From Lucifuga dentata (lineage: Eukaryota; Chordata; Actinopteri; Ophidiiformes; Bythitidae), in contig VXCM01000227.1 in NCBI GenBank assembly GCA_014773175.1, positions 1-64,000 on the forward strand: 64,000 nucleotides of DNA, written 5' to 3'. A program made the translations under genes and the position numbers. The notes beneath the pieces were generated by a model. It searched no databases. It worked only from the letters and a program-made list of their open reading frames with translations, and was not told where the DNA came from. This document shows positions 22,633-37,100 of this stretch, in pieces. Position 1 is the stretch's first letter. Each line of letters begins with the position of its first letter.

Positions 22633-25600
22633 CTGAGAACAGAGGATAAAGGTGATGAGCTACGATAAAAAAAAAACCTAAATACACAGCAGGGAATCTC
22701 AGTAAACAAAGAAGAAAAACAGAGAGAAATGAAAATTATCTCCACTACTCATTACGTTTTGCTGCAATTTAGACTCCTAATAAATTCTTTCATCTGAATA
22801 TCTTGATTTTTTTTTTGTTATTTGTTTTGGTCTTTCACTTTGAAGTGCGATATTGTAGATTATTTTCCTCATCTGCACAAATTAGCAACTTGCTTATTTT
22901 CATCTGGTCTCGCATTTCATTACCATATTTATTATAATTTAACCAAGCAGCATGGGAAAACAAACTCAGCTGCTTTGATGAATCATGTGGCCGTCGGTAA
23001 ACTCAAACTTGGAGCTCCACTCTGATAAAAAGCAGTTTGTAATGTAAAACTGTCATGTGTCACTTCTACCCTTGACTAGTTTTCAGTTTGTAAGGTTATC
23101 GTCTGCTTTGTTAGAATCCTGTTAGATACAGAGCCTTTCCTCTGTGCTGAGCGACTTCTGACACATAATAGAATTAAAAATCTTCATAGCTTTTCTTTGT
23201 TATAGATTATCCATACATTCTCTATATCTGCTTATCCTGTACAGAGTGTGGGGGGCTGCAGCCTTTAAAATACTGTTGAAGGAGGGTTAAAAATTAGCAA
23301 AATGTATTTTATTTCACATAGCACTGAGCAAACTGTTTAAATGAAAGAGATTTTTAGTTATTTGCTCTGAAACGGAATAATTCTCAAAGACGAGCCTTCG
23401 AATCCCAAACTCTGTGACTGACACTAAGGAAAGAAACACACTGATGCAGGATGGCAGCCTTGTATTTCAGCTCTCTGATTCAATTGGGATGTCTGATGTG
23501 GTGAGATTAGCATAAGCCTGCAGTAGCCATTACTCCATGTTAACACTGCTGGAGGCCACAGTGAGGTACGAATGAGCTGGCAAGGGCGAGACACCTGAGA
23601 TACCTCATGAATCAATGACCTTTGCATAATGGGCAATTTAAAGCCAGCGGTGACGAATACAGCACAGCACGAAGCTACAGTGAAAACATTAAGCCCCCGG
23701 ATCCATCTGGATCCTGATTTACATAAAAAGGCCACAGTGATGAATGACAGGTCAGTCACAGGTGAGAGGAAGAGACACAAAAGAAAGACAAAAGGAGGAG
23801 CAAAAAACAACAGTAGCAGAGTCAGTACCTGTTTAAACTCAGAGTTTCCCATCATGCACTGCAAGGTGTAGATGATCGGGTCCCCCTTCATGGGTGGCAG
23901 AGGCTCCCACGTGACCTCGCAGGAGTTGTCATCAAGACGTTCTACTTTAGGGGCTTAAAGGAGGAGGAGAGCAGATTAATATTTGCTGATTAATTTCTAA
24001 TACATATACAGTACAAATATGAGATACTTTATAGTCTAATCATATGGTATATTGTGATATTAAAGGACCTTACCTCCCATTTTGCATGTTTGAGCCTAAT
24101 ATATTCAGTTTTCATATGTTACATTACTGACAGTCATTTCCCAAAGGATAAAACTGTATTTCAGCTTTCCTGATATTTTGCAAAACCTCTTAATCTTTCA
24201 AAATCAAATATTCAAGCGATACACCCACCTTAAAAATCCATGTTTCACCTGCTAATAGTTATGCATCCTTATGAAGTCATGGTCGTTAAAATTTTTGATA
24301 AATGTAGGTCTTCTTTTGGGACTATATTTCCCAGTGGAGACATACATTCAGTCCGCGCTTTTTATTGCGCTTAAACACTAAAATTACATAACTTCTAAAA
24401 AAAAAAACCCTGAATACACATCTTGTTGGTGATGATGGACTACCTATCCAAAATGTTTCAAGTATCAACAAGTTGATTTTCATAGTGTACCAGAATGAAC
24501 TGAAACCAATGGTGGTTTGGAAGGTAGGAAAAACATTTTTAATTCACTNATAGTGTACCAGAATGAACTGAAACCAATGGTGGTTTGGAAGGTAGGAAAA
24601 ACATTTTTAATTCACTGTGCCAGTAGTTTGCTTTGGGAAATGATTGTCAGTAATGTTACGTGTATGAAAATTGAATTAGGCTCAAAATGCAAAATGGCTG
24701 GTATGATCCTTTAATGATTTCAAAGCATTGCTCAGCTCTAATGCATATGAAACAAAACCTGAATATGAATTTAAAACTTGTTTTTCTGGAAGCATATTTT
24801 TGTTCTAAAAATCTAAATTCATAAGCATGTTTTGTTGACAAAAGATTAAGTCTAACAAGTTTTTTTTTCAGGGTGACAGATAATCCACTGATAACATTCA
24901 GTTTCTGAACAAAATGCCTGAGTACTGACATTTTTTTAAAATTCACTGTTCCAGTAGTATGCTTTGGGAAATGATTGTCAGTCATGTTATGTGTATGAAA
25001 ATTGAATTAGACTCAAACATGTAAAATGGTATGGTCCTTTAAGAGTAGAAACAGAAGTAACAGCACAGCAATGTCACCTGTGGCTTCTATTAGGCATCAA
25101 TGAACACTAAATAATGTATTTTGAGAAGGCAGAAAAGGGAAAAAAACACTTTGGATCTTTTGCTTTACAACAATCCCCTTTGTTTGTTTGAGATTAAGAT
25201 GTGTGTGCACCAAGTGTTCTTGACCCCCTGAAAACACATGAACATTAAAAAATCTACTATGGCATCTTCACCATGTATTGTAATGTGCAAACCTGCAGTT
25301 TTACAATCGCATGAATTTCTAATGTAGCAAAACCAATTAATCACACTCGTAAATTGGCTGGATTAAAGGCCAAAGCAGAGAAACTAGAGCATAACCTTCC
25401 AAAAATAACTTTCACACATGGCGAGCACTTCCTGTTTGATTTTGTGCTTCAGAGATCTTCTGATAGGAGATCTGCTACAGAAAGTGTTTGCTTTAATAAG
25501 GAGAATTTGCCTTGATGCGTAGGTCAGCTGACAGATTAAAAGTGAATTCTCAGCAGTTGCGTGATTTCCAGCTACTTCTTCACCCATTAGCAAAGTGGCA

Positions 25601-28600
25601 TAATGATGAGTCATGGTCTGCTGTAAGCAGGTGGAATTTTAAATAAAAATTATAAAAATATCTTTTATGCTGCTAGCAAAGTGCCTTTGTAAAATAAAAA
25701 GTAAAGTACTGGAGGAGGATTTTAATTCTTTGTTACACTAATGATATTAAGCTTCAATCAATGTCAAAATGGTTTCCAAAAAGTTCTGAAATCACGTAGT
25801 TGGGAGTTCATTTGGTTCAGAAAAACTGATTGAGCAACAACTTGATTCAAAGCAGCGAGAATTAAACCCACATCCTCATTACAAACCTCAATATGTTGGA
25901 TCAAATGAGGCTTTGCAGAGACGGGCCAAGTCCAGACCACACTGCTGAACAACCCGACTCATGATAACGGCAGACAGGTGAAGCTGGAGCTGCTCGGTCT
26001 TAATCAAATATAAGTCCATCTCAGGTCAACGCAGGTTAAAAGCTGAGCACACTGGCTGTCTGGATGTCAGCGGCAAGTGTTTGCAAAGATAATGATAAGA
26101 AGTGATCCACAGAGGAGGGGTGAGGGTGTAAACAGAGCGAGAGAGAGAAAAGAAAGTAAGAAATCTGTCACTGTACCTTTGACGGGGGCTGGAGGAGAGC
26201 GTGGGGTGGTGAATGTGTAAACATTGGAGAAGGGCCCTTCTCCCGNCGGGGGCTGGAGGAGAGCGTGGGGTGGTGAATGTGTAAACATTGGAGAAGGGCC
26301 CTTCTCCCGCCTCATTAAAGGCCTGGATGCGGAACGTGTAAGAGGTAGACTCATTAAGCCTCTGGACTTTGTGTGTGTGGCATGGTCCTTTATACAAGGA
26401 TATAAATCTACAATGACAGGAACATGAGAGAGAGAGAGAGAGGGTTTAATGAGCAAAACTGTAAAAATGACGAAAAAAGTAAAAGAAGAAGGTGAAGACT
26501 GTCAGGAAATATGCAGCTCATCACTTCCTGTGTCCTTATATGGCACAGTGTCTGCTGCCCCCACCCCACGAGAGTTATCTGAGCTTTTGCTGACAGTCCA
26601 CCCTCTTATCTGTCTATCTGTCAGGTCACTTCCTGTCAGGCCAGACTAATGGGCCACTGACCTGCCGCTCTTGTCCTCCATCTGCAGCTGATACTGGAGG
26701 GCATCTGAGGTGGCGGCCTTGGCTGGGCCGTCACCCCACTTGAGCCTGAGGGTCTGGTGGCTGAAGGCGGTGCANGGTGGCGGCCTTGGCTGGGCCGTCA
26801 CCCCACTTGAGCCTGAGGGTCTGGTGGCTGAAGGCGGTGCATTCCAGGCGGGGCGGCTGAGGAGGCAGAGGCTTCGTCTTCAGTTTAAAGGCGTGACTAA
26901 AGGGTCCTGGTCCCAGACTGTTCAGTGCTTGGATTCGGATCCTAAAACCAAAAATGAAGAGGATAAAGACCTGAACAGAAAACCTGTCGTGATTTTCAAT
27001 GTGAACAATGTCATCGTGGAACTCAAACACGTTCTTACAGACACTGTGAGTAGTTATTATTTTCAATATCAACTAATTAATCAGTTACTTTTTAAACTAA
27101 TTAATAAATGTTTAGACAAGAAAATGTCCAAATATAATACCATTACAATTTCCCAGAGCCCAAAGTTAAATTTTTAAGCTGTTTGTTTTGTCTAAATAAC
27201 TAGAAAAAAAACACAAAATGGATTAAATATAAATCTAACATTTGGCATTTTTACGTGACATGTTAATTATATTAAAATTTGCCCATTTTCTGTCTGTTGC
27301 TTGCCTAATAAATAAATAGTTTTAGCACTCGTTCTGAAAGTTTGTTCAAGTTCCTGCTAGTCACCACTGTAGCTTTATGAAGTTCATTGCATTTCAGTAT
27401 AAGACTTTAACGGAAATGAAGAATTTAATTTTGATAGTAAAATACAAACAGATGCCTCAACAAATGGAGCATTCTCCATCCGCTTGGTATTCTTTGGTAT
27501 AAAAATGTCACAGAGCAGCCAGGATATTATATGGGTACTGTTCTATAAGATCAAACACCGTTACCTCTTCTAGTCATCTGAAAGGGACTACGTGGCATTT
27601 TTTTTACATCCTGTCGACTGTGAATACCTGTAGCTGGTGTCAGGCTGCAGATGCTGGATGACGTGTTTGGCGACGGGGCCGACGACGATGGGCTGGCGCT
27701 CTCCAAGGTCAATCAGGTAGGAAGTGATCTCAGAGCCGTGGTCACATGGGGCGTCCCAGCTGATCCCCAGACAGGTGGATGGAGAGTAGAGTGGTGGTGG
27801 TGGCAGGGAATCGCTATCATCCTCTTCCTCATCCTCCTCTGCGTCCGCTGAAGATTTGTACCTGTTCAGCTCGGACTCCTTCATGGCGTAGATGTTGCTG
27901 ATGGCTGCCGGCACGGAGCAGGGCGTCTGGCACAGCACTGCCTCGCTGAACGGCCCCACGCCAGCCACGTTTAAAGCCTGGACAAGAGAGAAACAAAAGC
28001 TGGCTGAGAAAGTCAAACAACGTCAATGGACACTTGCATGTGCAATGACCCTTTTTGACCACAAGGTGGAGTTCTAATGTAAACATAAATCAGTCTTTTG
28101 ACAAGTTATGAGAACTTTGTCTTTTTCTCTTTCTGTGGCATTTTGATGTACTACTTTGATACTTGCATGTAATACTTTGGTTAGATATTTAGAAAACTAA
28201 GTTCACAAGGACGAGGAAAACTATTTTGAGGTTATGTTCTGGTGAAGTCAGGGATAAAATCCTGTTTCAATCCATTTTTTTTTTTTTTTTTNTTTTTTTT
28301 TTTTTTTTGGTCAAGTTGTAGCTTTGAATGTTGACTTGACTGTAATAGCATAACAATCCACAAAGTTCAGAGCAGGATCTCTCATTGTCATTAGATTTAT
28401 TTGCACAGCCTTACATGGGAAACTTTAGTTGAATTTTGTAATCCATTATATGCTATTATACATTATATGAGAAAACAGTAAAACATAAGATTTTTAGACA
28501 TATAATATTAGACATCGTCCAGCTGAGATCAATTTAGCGATTTTTTTTTTTTTTTTNTTTTTTTTTTTTTTTTAACCTTTAGTTAACTTGGGCGGGTCCC

Positions 28601-31091
28601 CAAAGCTCAAATGCACTTAGACAGGAACACCCTGTTCCGCAGTGACAAGGTTACACACCTTCACAACTAGAAACTACCTAGCACAACCACAAGCTTATCT
28701 GATGCCCGCTAAGCAGCTCCACTACAGCATCTGTGGAACTGGTACCTTGCTCAAGGACACTTCAGTGGTGGTAATGAAAAAAAAGAGCAATTTATCCTCC
28801 TGCTCTAGTGATTTACCCAATAATCCTTATAATCCTTCAATCTCAACCTTTGGGAAATCGCCAAGTGAAATTACTTGTCATTTTGTTTGAGGACACTCTG
28901 GGTTCTCACCAAGTTTCCTCGCAACTGTTTCCAGTAAAATTACTGAGACAGAAAAATGGAACGTTACAAGGTGAAGTGATGTGATTAATGCTCACCTGAA
29001 CACGGCAGAAGTAATTTGTTGCAGGCAGGAGTCCTTTCATTTCATGGCTGAGGCCCGGACCACTGTAGCACACCTGCATGGAGCCCTCAGCCGCTCCCCA
29101 CTCCAGACGAAACTCTGTCACAGGAGCTCCATTACAGGGGGGGCCCTACAAATTACAAATCAGTGTGGTTATAATAATAATTATTATTATTATATGGTTA
29201 CATTTTAACAAGGTTTTCAATTATATTCTCAGGAAGATTCATGTCATATGATTATCACCAGCATCAGTGAGGGAGTCTTACCTCCCAGCTAACCACAACA
29301 CAGCTGGGGGATTTGCATGTGGTGGAAGGAGTCTTGCAGGGCTCTGGGGCCCCGGGGCCTGTGGTCACCTCGCAGCGCTCCGACAGAGGCCCAAACTGTG
29401 AGCACAAAAGAACAAGCGTGGTGTCATACAACTGGAAATGTTGGTTTTGAACTTTTTAAAATCACATTAAAGATGCACTGTGGAGTATTTGATCAGTAGT
29501 CGTACCACATGGGAAATGTGGAGATAAGTGGGTCTTGTATGTTTGTATCAGCCATGTTATGGCGTAGGAAATGCACTGAACATGTGTTATCCAAGACCAA
29601 GTTTGTTGACAAGAAAATTGCATGTTGTATCTTTAACTGAGGGAAGATGACAACATGCAGCAGAAAAAATGATTCCCTTTCCTGCTATTTATGCATCAGC
29701 TTCTATAGCTTTTCTCACCCCAGCCTTGTTTGCTGCCTTGAGCCGGAAGCTGTAGGTTTTGCCAGGCAGTAAGCCTCCCACAAAGCAGTCTAGCTCTGGA
29801 CCCTGGTAAACCTCCCTGCTCTCCTCAGACTGCGGCCCACTCACTTCCACACTGTAGCAGGACACCGGCCTGCCTCCGTCAACCTGAGGGGGACCTGGAA
29901 AAAATGTGCATATGACTGCTGTTCATGAATCAGTTCTCTTTAAATAGGCTCTTCTTGGAAAAAAAATATCTACGACGGGATAAGTGTAAAAACAATATAA
30001 GGAGGTAAATGCTAACGCAGAGCTCCGTGATGCAAGTTATGTGTTTGCAAGGCAAATAAATACATCAACAGAATCTACAATACAACCCACACAGATCTGA
30101 GTGGGAGAGGAATGACTCACCCCAGCGCAGTTGCACCTCCCTTGCTTTGGGCTTGCCCACCAGCCGAGGGGGCTGGCAGGGCCCTGGGGGCACTGCGGGA
30201 GTCTGGACCTGCAGGGTCTCCGACAGCTTTCAAGGGGAGACAACACACCAATTAAAACCGGGAGAAAATAAAAATTGACAATCTCACTTCTCTTGTCACT
30301 GTCTCACACAAACACAATAGGTGCAGAATGTCACTTTAACTACCTTATCAGTTTAATTCAGGCTACAACTTTCCGGGAGGGGAAACAAATGTGGATGCAA
30401 CATGCAGAGATCCACCGCTTTTCAGAGAACTATGCTCTATTTCTTACAAAGACATGGGTAAAGCTCAATAGATTGTCTGGCAAGCAAAAAACAAAAAAGG
30501 TGTTTTTGAGACTCAACTTTGGCGACAAAAGGCAAACATGAGTGTTATGTCACTTTGTGCTGCACCAAAACACAGGAGCTTGCTACCATGACTCATGTTT
30601 CTTTACAAGTGTCATGAATAAATGCATGCAGTAAGAGCTGATGAAGAAATTAATCAGGAGCATCTGTGAACTGAACTAATTAAGAAAAACATCCTCTGAC
30701 ACATGCATGGAGAGTTAATCAATTAAAGGCTTTTGTCTTATATTTGCACACCAGGAAACAGTCTAATCCCCAACACATGAGACTAATCTAGAAATCTAGA
30801 ATTATTCATGTAAAATTTATCTGATCGACCGTCACATACAGTAAGCTTCTCAGCTGCTTGTCACCATGAAAATACTTGCAGTGAATCAAATTACAGCGCT
30901 GAGAAATGCGACAAATGAGAGCAAATAAAAAAAAACAAAAACATGACTATTATCAGGTTTTATGTGGCTACATCACTGTCAGCTGGGGTGATCTGCTTAT
31001 TACTTTGCAATTTTAAGTTACTTTTAATTTAGATTTTAATCGTAACTGGTCAAACTCTGAAATCCTGCGGCAGAATACAGGCTTTGTGCAT

Positions 31092-31131
<40 letters not shown>

Positions 31132-34100
31132 ACGTGTTCCGGTGCTGAATGACTCACCGGGCTCTGCCCCCCCTCGCTCATGCAGTAAACTCGGGTCTGA
31201 TATGAGCAGCCAGGCTTCAAGCCTTCACACATGTGCTCTGTAGCTGGTCCTGCATATACCAGCTCCCATGACAAGCCTGAGTAGAATAAAATAAATACAT
31301 TTCAAAACAAAACAAAAATAATTTAATGAAAAATCTATTTTCGTGTAAGCTAATTTAGGGTGAAACATTTCTTTAACATCACTTTAATATACCGCTTAAG
31401 CCCTCGGACAGCTCCACAACGTATTTCGTGACTTCTGCACCACCATTTTCTTTTGGGGGTTCTAAACCGCAAAACAAATACACAAAAACAATAACAAAAC
31501 AATTTTTATCAAGCTGCACTGACTGGATGTTTTTTTTTTTTTTTAAGCCCAGATCTTCTTGGGGATTCATAGGTAAAGACAATAAATAAATCCCAGACTG
31601 TATCTCATAAGCCTAACTTGACTGTGAGATTTAAGTCTGGAAATGATGCACTGAAGAATCGATTCAGTTCACTCACATTCGTATTCGTAGGATGTTGTTG
31701 TTATGGCAGTTCTGGGCAGAGGTGCATAAATTACAGCTACACACCTCCACTCAGAAGTACAGTGGGATCCACGTTAACACGTTAGTGTCAGGGCAGAAGG
31801 GCTGGCATCAGGGCCGATTACTTTTTGAACTTGCGAGGATATTAAAAAAGTTACCGATCCCTGAACAAGATACAAGAAAGGTTTTTACAAATGAGGGGTA
31901 ACTGGTAGCAAATATCTCACCCCAGGCCATCTTGAAGCTGTTGGGCAGGACTCTTCCCTTGATGACAGGCCTGCAGGGACTGCTGGGTCTGTCTGGGTTT
32001 GTGATGAATTCCACCACCTGACTAGGGTTACTCTTCCCCTCAGTGTTGTATGCCGCCACCTAGAGGGGGTGCACAGATACTGGCAGTTAGCAGTCGTACT
32101 TTTTGCTGTATGAATATGGGCAACTGATTGCTTAGATATTCAATGACGGCATGCATGTAAAGGTCATCATGTTTCCTGATAATAAGCACTGACCAGAGAA
32201 AGGTAAGCAAAAGGTGAAGGGGCATGATAGACAGAGGAGAAAGCTCTGCCAGCAACTATAATGGCTACAGGTAAGCCCTCATCAAACAGGTTCAGCTCTC
32301 TAACTCGACCCATACATTGAACACAAGTATTAAGACACCACAAACATTTAAAAAAAAAAAAAAAAAAAAAGAGGCAATAAGGGGAGTGCACTTAAGTGTC
32401 ATTTGCATTTCAGCGCAGCATCTGCTACAATATGGAAATTTGTGTGAGCCTGCTGAATAAAACTCATCTACACACTGTACCAAGACAAACCTGCACAGCA
32501 GCCAGCCTTTAATCACACTGTGGGGAAGGATCACTGGAAATGAGAAAGGGAGGGAGTCTCGAGAGTGACTAATGAACATTTCTATCATTTGGGCATATGG
32601 AGGAGGCTTTTTTATGAGTGTAATGGTGGTTTGTTTGGGTAATACAATACTGTGTTGACAGTGTCATGTTGAAGGAAAATCTGGTGTGGATTTTTATGGA
32701 CCTGCAGTTTTATTTGTGTGTGTGTTTTTTTTTTTTTTTTTTTTTTTTTGTTTGTTTTGTTTTGTGAGCAGAGCTTGCTGTTTCTGTAACTAAGCTATGC
32801 ATTTGTGTGATTTCCTTTTCTTTAGCCCTGGACATAGAAACAACAAGCACACATGCTGTTGTTACTTGCTGCAGACAAACTAAAGGCATTAAGCTGTGAG
32901 CCACTTCACACCGTTATGGTGCAGCTAACAGCTTCAAGCGATAACGATTTAATCTCTGAGCATCAACAAGGCTATTTAGCCAAACTTACTGTGACCAATT
33001 TGTTAAATCATGTTGTTAAAATAAATCTTGATGAAATAAAACCACACTTCACCTAATTAAAAAAAATGCCACTACCGCATCCATACCATCTGTTGTAGCA
33101 GGAATAAACATTACCCTGATCCGCAGCCATCTGTTTTTGAGGACAATGTAAGGATATTGTAGTGACCAGTGAAAATGAATGAAATTCAATCGTAGCCTCC
33201 AGCAGAATTATTTTCTGTCTGCGACACTTCACTGACTCCTCCAACAGGTCTGAGACTGTTACCACCTGACCGCAAGAATTCAGACTATAAGGAAGTGCAG
33301 TGGGTTTTTTAAATACTGTCAATATTTAAAATAAGGGTAGTGATGGGAATTTCTTTCATTCTTGAGAACAAGTAAAGGAAGCAAAATAAAGAGGGAGCAA
33401 CTGAAAGAAAATAAACCAATCAATTTTCATCACCAACAAAATTAGCAGATGAATTCCAATTTTCACCAGCCAGTTGTACAGCTTCCAAATAATTAATGGT
33501 CAGCTGGCTAAAGTGGGTGGTAGCATAGACACATTCACCAGTCAGACAATTTGCCACCATTCCATTACTAATGTTTATAATAAAACACATGCACTAAAAT
33601 GGAGACTCTGGGCACATGTATTAGGTGTAAGTGGGAAGTAAACGCCTACCCATGACAGCCTAGTGTTAGGATCAAGCTTTATCTACTGAGTCGAGACAGA
33701 AGAAAAGGTTGGAGGTTGAAGCTTCTGAAGAAGGGTGGTGTCACTAGAATGTGTGAAATCAGATCAAAACTTGCCATTTAAATACACTGAGTGATCAACT
33801 GAGTGGGCTAATGTATCAGATTGATGGATCACTAACACGAGGCAAATACAGTTTACATCACCCAGATTTCAAATCATGGAAATTTACCACCAGACTGAAA
33901 CACAAGTCTTAATTTTTTGTGTGACATGTGTTTTATGAATCACTTTCTCCGACATGGACGTAACAAACTTCCAAAGTAACGCCTCTTTCAAGGAAACAAT
34001 AAAAGACTCTGGTAACAGCCGTTTATGAATGAGGGATTGTGGCAGCACTGAAAATGAAGTCCAAATTTTGAGAAAAGAGGAAGAGACAAATTTAGCATGC

Positions 34101-37100
34101 TATAATATTGGCTCTCTCTATAATATACTTTAATGCACGTGGTGCAAAGAATCTCATTTGATTGTTAAAAATAATAGTATAATATAATATAATATAATAT
34201 AATATAATATAATATAATATAATATNTGATTGTTAAAAATAATAGTATAATATAATATAATATAATATAATATAATATAATATAATATAATATAATATCT
34301 ACTACTATTAAGAACTACTGTGACTGGGAGCATGATATATTCTTGTTGCATCATCTAGCTAGCTAAAACAGATAAATGGCATTGATTCATCAGAGCCAAT
34401 TTTAGCTTTCAAATAATGAAAACGAACAGCCATATGGAAGACAGAATATAAGAATACAAGAGGGAGAAAATGAGACAGAGGGTGAGAGACAAAGAGAGAA
34501 AAAGACACTTGTCTGTTTCTAAACTCCATCACATTAATGCCAGCCAAAAAAAAAAAAAAAAAAAAAAAATTTGCTGGACTGGGTTCTTGCTGGGTCCCAC
34601 ATGGGAAAAACAGAGGAGTTGTCCTGTTTATGCTGCCAGTTGCCCACCGCCCTGCTGGCTGAATCCTGCAAACCGATGAGTCATAGGGCCACTGTGGGCC
34701 TGAGCACCCTCCCCGTCCCCACCATACACACACAAACAAACACGCACACACACATACTCAACTGCAGCTTAAATTAAACCTGTGGATTATCAGATCTGCT
34801 TTGACTGCACCATTGCAGGGCTTGCTTACCCGAAACTTGTACTTGGTACTCCTGTGGAGGTTCCTGACAGTGCAGGAGAGCTCGTCACCATCGTAGCTTG
34901 GCTGGAAGCCATATCCCTGCAACAAAGACAAATGACAAAGGAAGAAAGAATACAACCAGGTGAGCATTGTCTTACAAAACAACCATTGTAGCAAAGAAAA
35001 GAAAGCGTTCTGAAGGACAGCTACAAGGCATCCGCAACTTTTCTTTTTCCTTGTGGTTTCCTTGACAGGCAGTATGTCTGCGGGAAGTCAGCTTGAGGCA
35101 GTGCAGGCAATGATGACAACAACTGTGTGTGTGTGTGTGTGTGTGTTATAAACACAAAATTTACTCAAGTAAATTTTAGGGCAAACTGTTCAAGTGATGC
35201 AGGAAATGAAGAAGGAAAGTGAATTACATATTACAATATATAATTCTATCTAAAGATAACAGATAATGTAAAAATTACAGGTAACATCTGGCTGCTAATA
35301 CTACTGTTCATTTTATGCATTTAGAGTGTTGGGGTTAAATTTCATTACTGACAAAAAAAAAAACATGCTTGTTTTGAGTATAAAACACTTCAGTAAAAAT
35401 GTGACATTTTTATAACATTATGGATTTTGCTTTCCCAGTTGATACTTTATAGTTCCCCTGAAATGCATTAAAGAAAAATCATTAAAGGATGATGCTGTGA
35501 GAGACATACCGAGCCCTCTTCCTCCATCTCCAGAACATAGTAGATGTCATCCTCCTTTGGAGAGCCTGTTGGCCTCTGCCACTGCAGACACAGCCAGGTC
35601 ACCCCCGCCTTCACCAGCTCTGGAGGGAGGGGTGGCAATGGCACACTGCATGAGGTGAACAGGTCCACCACTTCACTGAACTTGCTGGGGAAGGCATAGA
35701 CAGACAGAGGACGGGAAAAAATGGGAGAAAGAGACAGGAAAGACAGAGTGAGAGACGCAGACGCACACACAGATGGAGCCAGTTGAATGGAAGAAACACT
35801 AACATAAAAATGGACAAGGAGGGAGTCACCCAGGAAATAGGATATGAAGCTAACCTACCTTGCACCCATATCATTTTTAGCTGCCAGGCAGAAGGAGTAT
35901 CTCGAGGCTGGAGAAAGCTTGGTCACTCGATACTGCTTCTGAGGTCCATAGTAACACTCTTCATACATCCCAGTGCCTTTACCCTTCAGAGAACCAGCAT
36001 TAGTTTTAAGTATTAGAACTGTAATATTTTAACTGAAGAAAATACAACAGAGTCCAGAACACTATTCCACAATCCTGTAAAGTTAAATCAAAAAGTACCT
36101 CATCCCACTGGAGAATGTAGTTTTGGATTTTGGAACCGTTGTCACATGGAGCCTGTGGATACACACACAAAAAAAGATATATCTCAGAGATATAAGTAGT
36201 AAAGAGCTTCTGAAACAATATCTCTGAAAGACAAGAAACAAAAAGAAACAATCCTTACGTAGCACTAATAGCAAGTCAGGTGTGTCCAGGTATGCACACT
36301 TTGTTTAGGCAATGAGTCCAGTGAATATTTGCTGAGCGTGCATGGTCTTTGTTCCTTGCAAACCCTTTCTCACATTTACAGTTGCACACTTGGGAGCTGC
36401 TCTTTTACTGCTGGCAATTGAAAACTTAAGTGTATCTAGAGAGGGCAAAGTACCTCGCTAAAGGGGATCTCAGTGACAGCTGCTGAGGGAGGCGAGATAA
36501 GTTTCCAAAACACATTTCCCAGACTCTTGGGGGATTTTAACTGATGATCTTATAGTCGAACACCTGCTACTCCTACCTTAAGGATCCTTTTGAGGACAAA
36601 TAATAGCGGTGGAAATCATCCCACAGAAAACCTGCATTAAAGGTGCTTTTGGTACCACTTTATATGTTGGTTAAAATAAAGTGCGTGTTTCCAATAAATC
36701 CTCCTGTTTCTTTCATATCAATGTAAAAACTCTGGTTTAAATCCCAGTTCTACCGATCTGCCCGCTGTTCTTACCTTCCACTGGAGTACGAGTGTGTTCT
36801 TGGTCCCACTGGCCTTCCTGGGAGGATTGGGGGGATCCGGCTCACAGCTGAGAGTGGTGAAGCTGACACCCTCTGATGGGCTTCCCTGTAAACAGTTACA
36901 CATGGCCTGGACCCTGAAGCAAAGGAGAAGCCAGTGTTTACAGCATATTTCATAATTAACACCATTTCTTCTTTATTATTAAATTTATGGTTAAAACAAC
37001 AGCAGATGGACTGATTTACCAACCTGACATGATAGTCTGTTGCTGGTCGAAGGTCTTCCAAAGTTGCACTTAGTTCTTCCCCACTGAATCAAAGGAAAAT

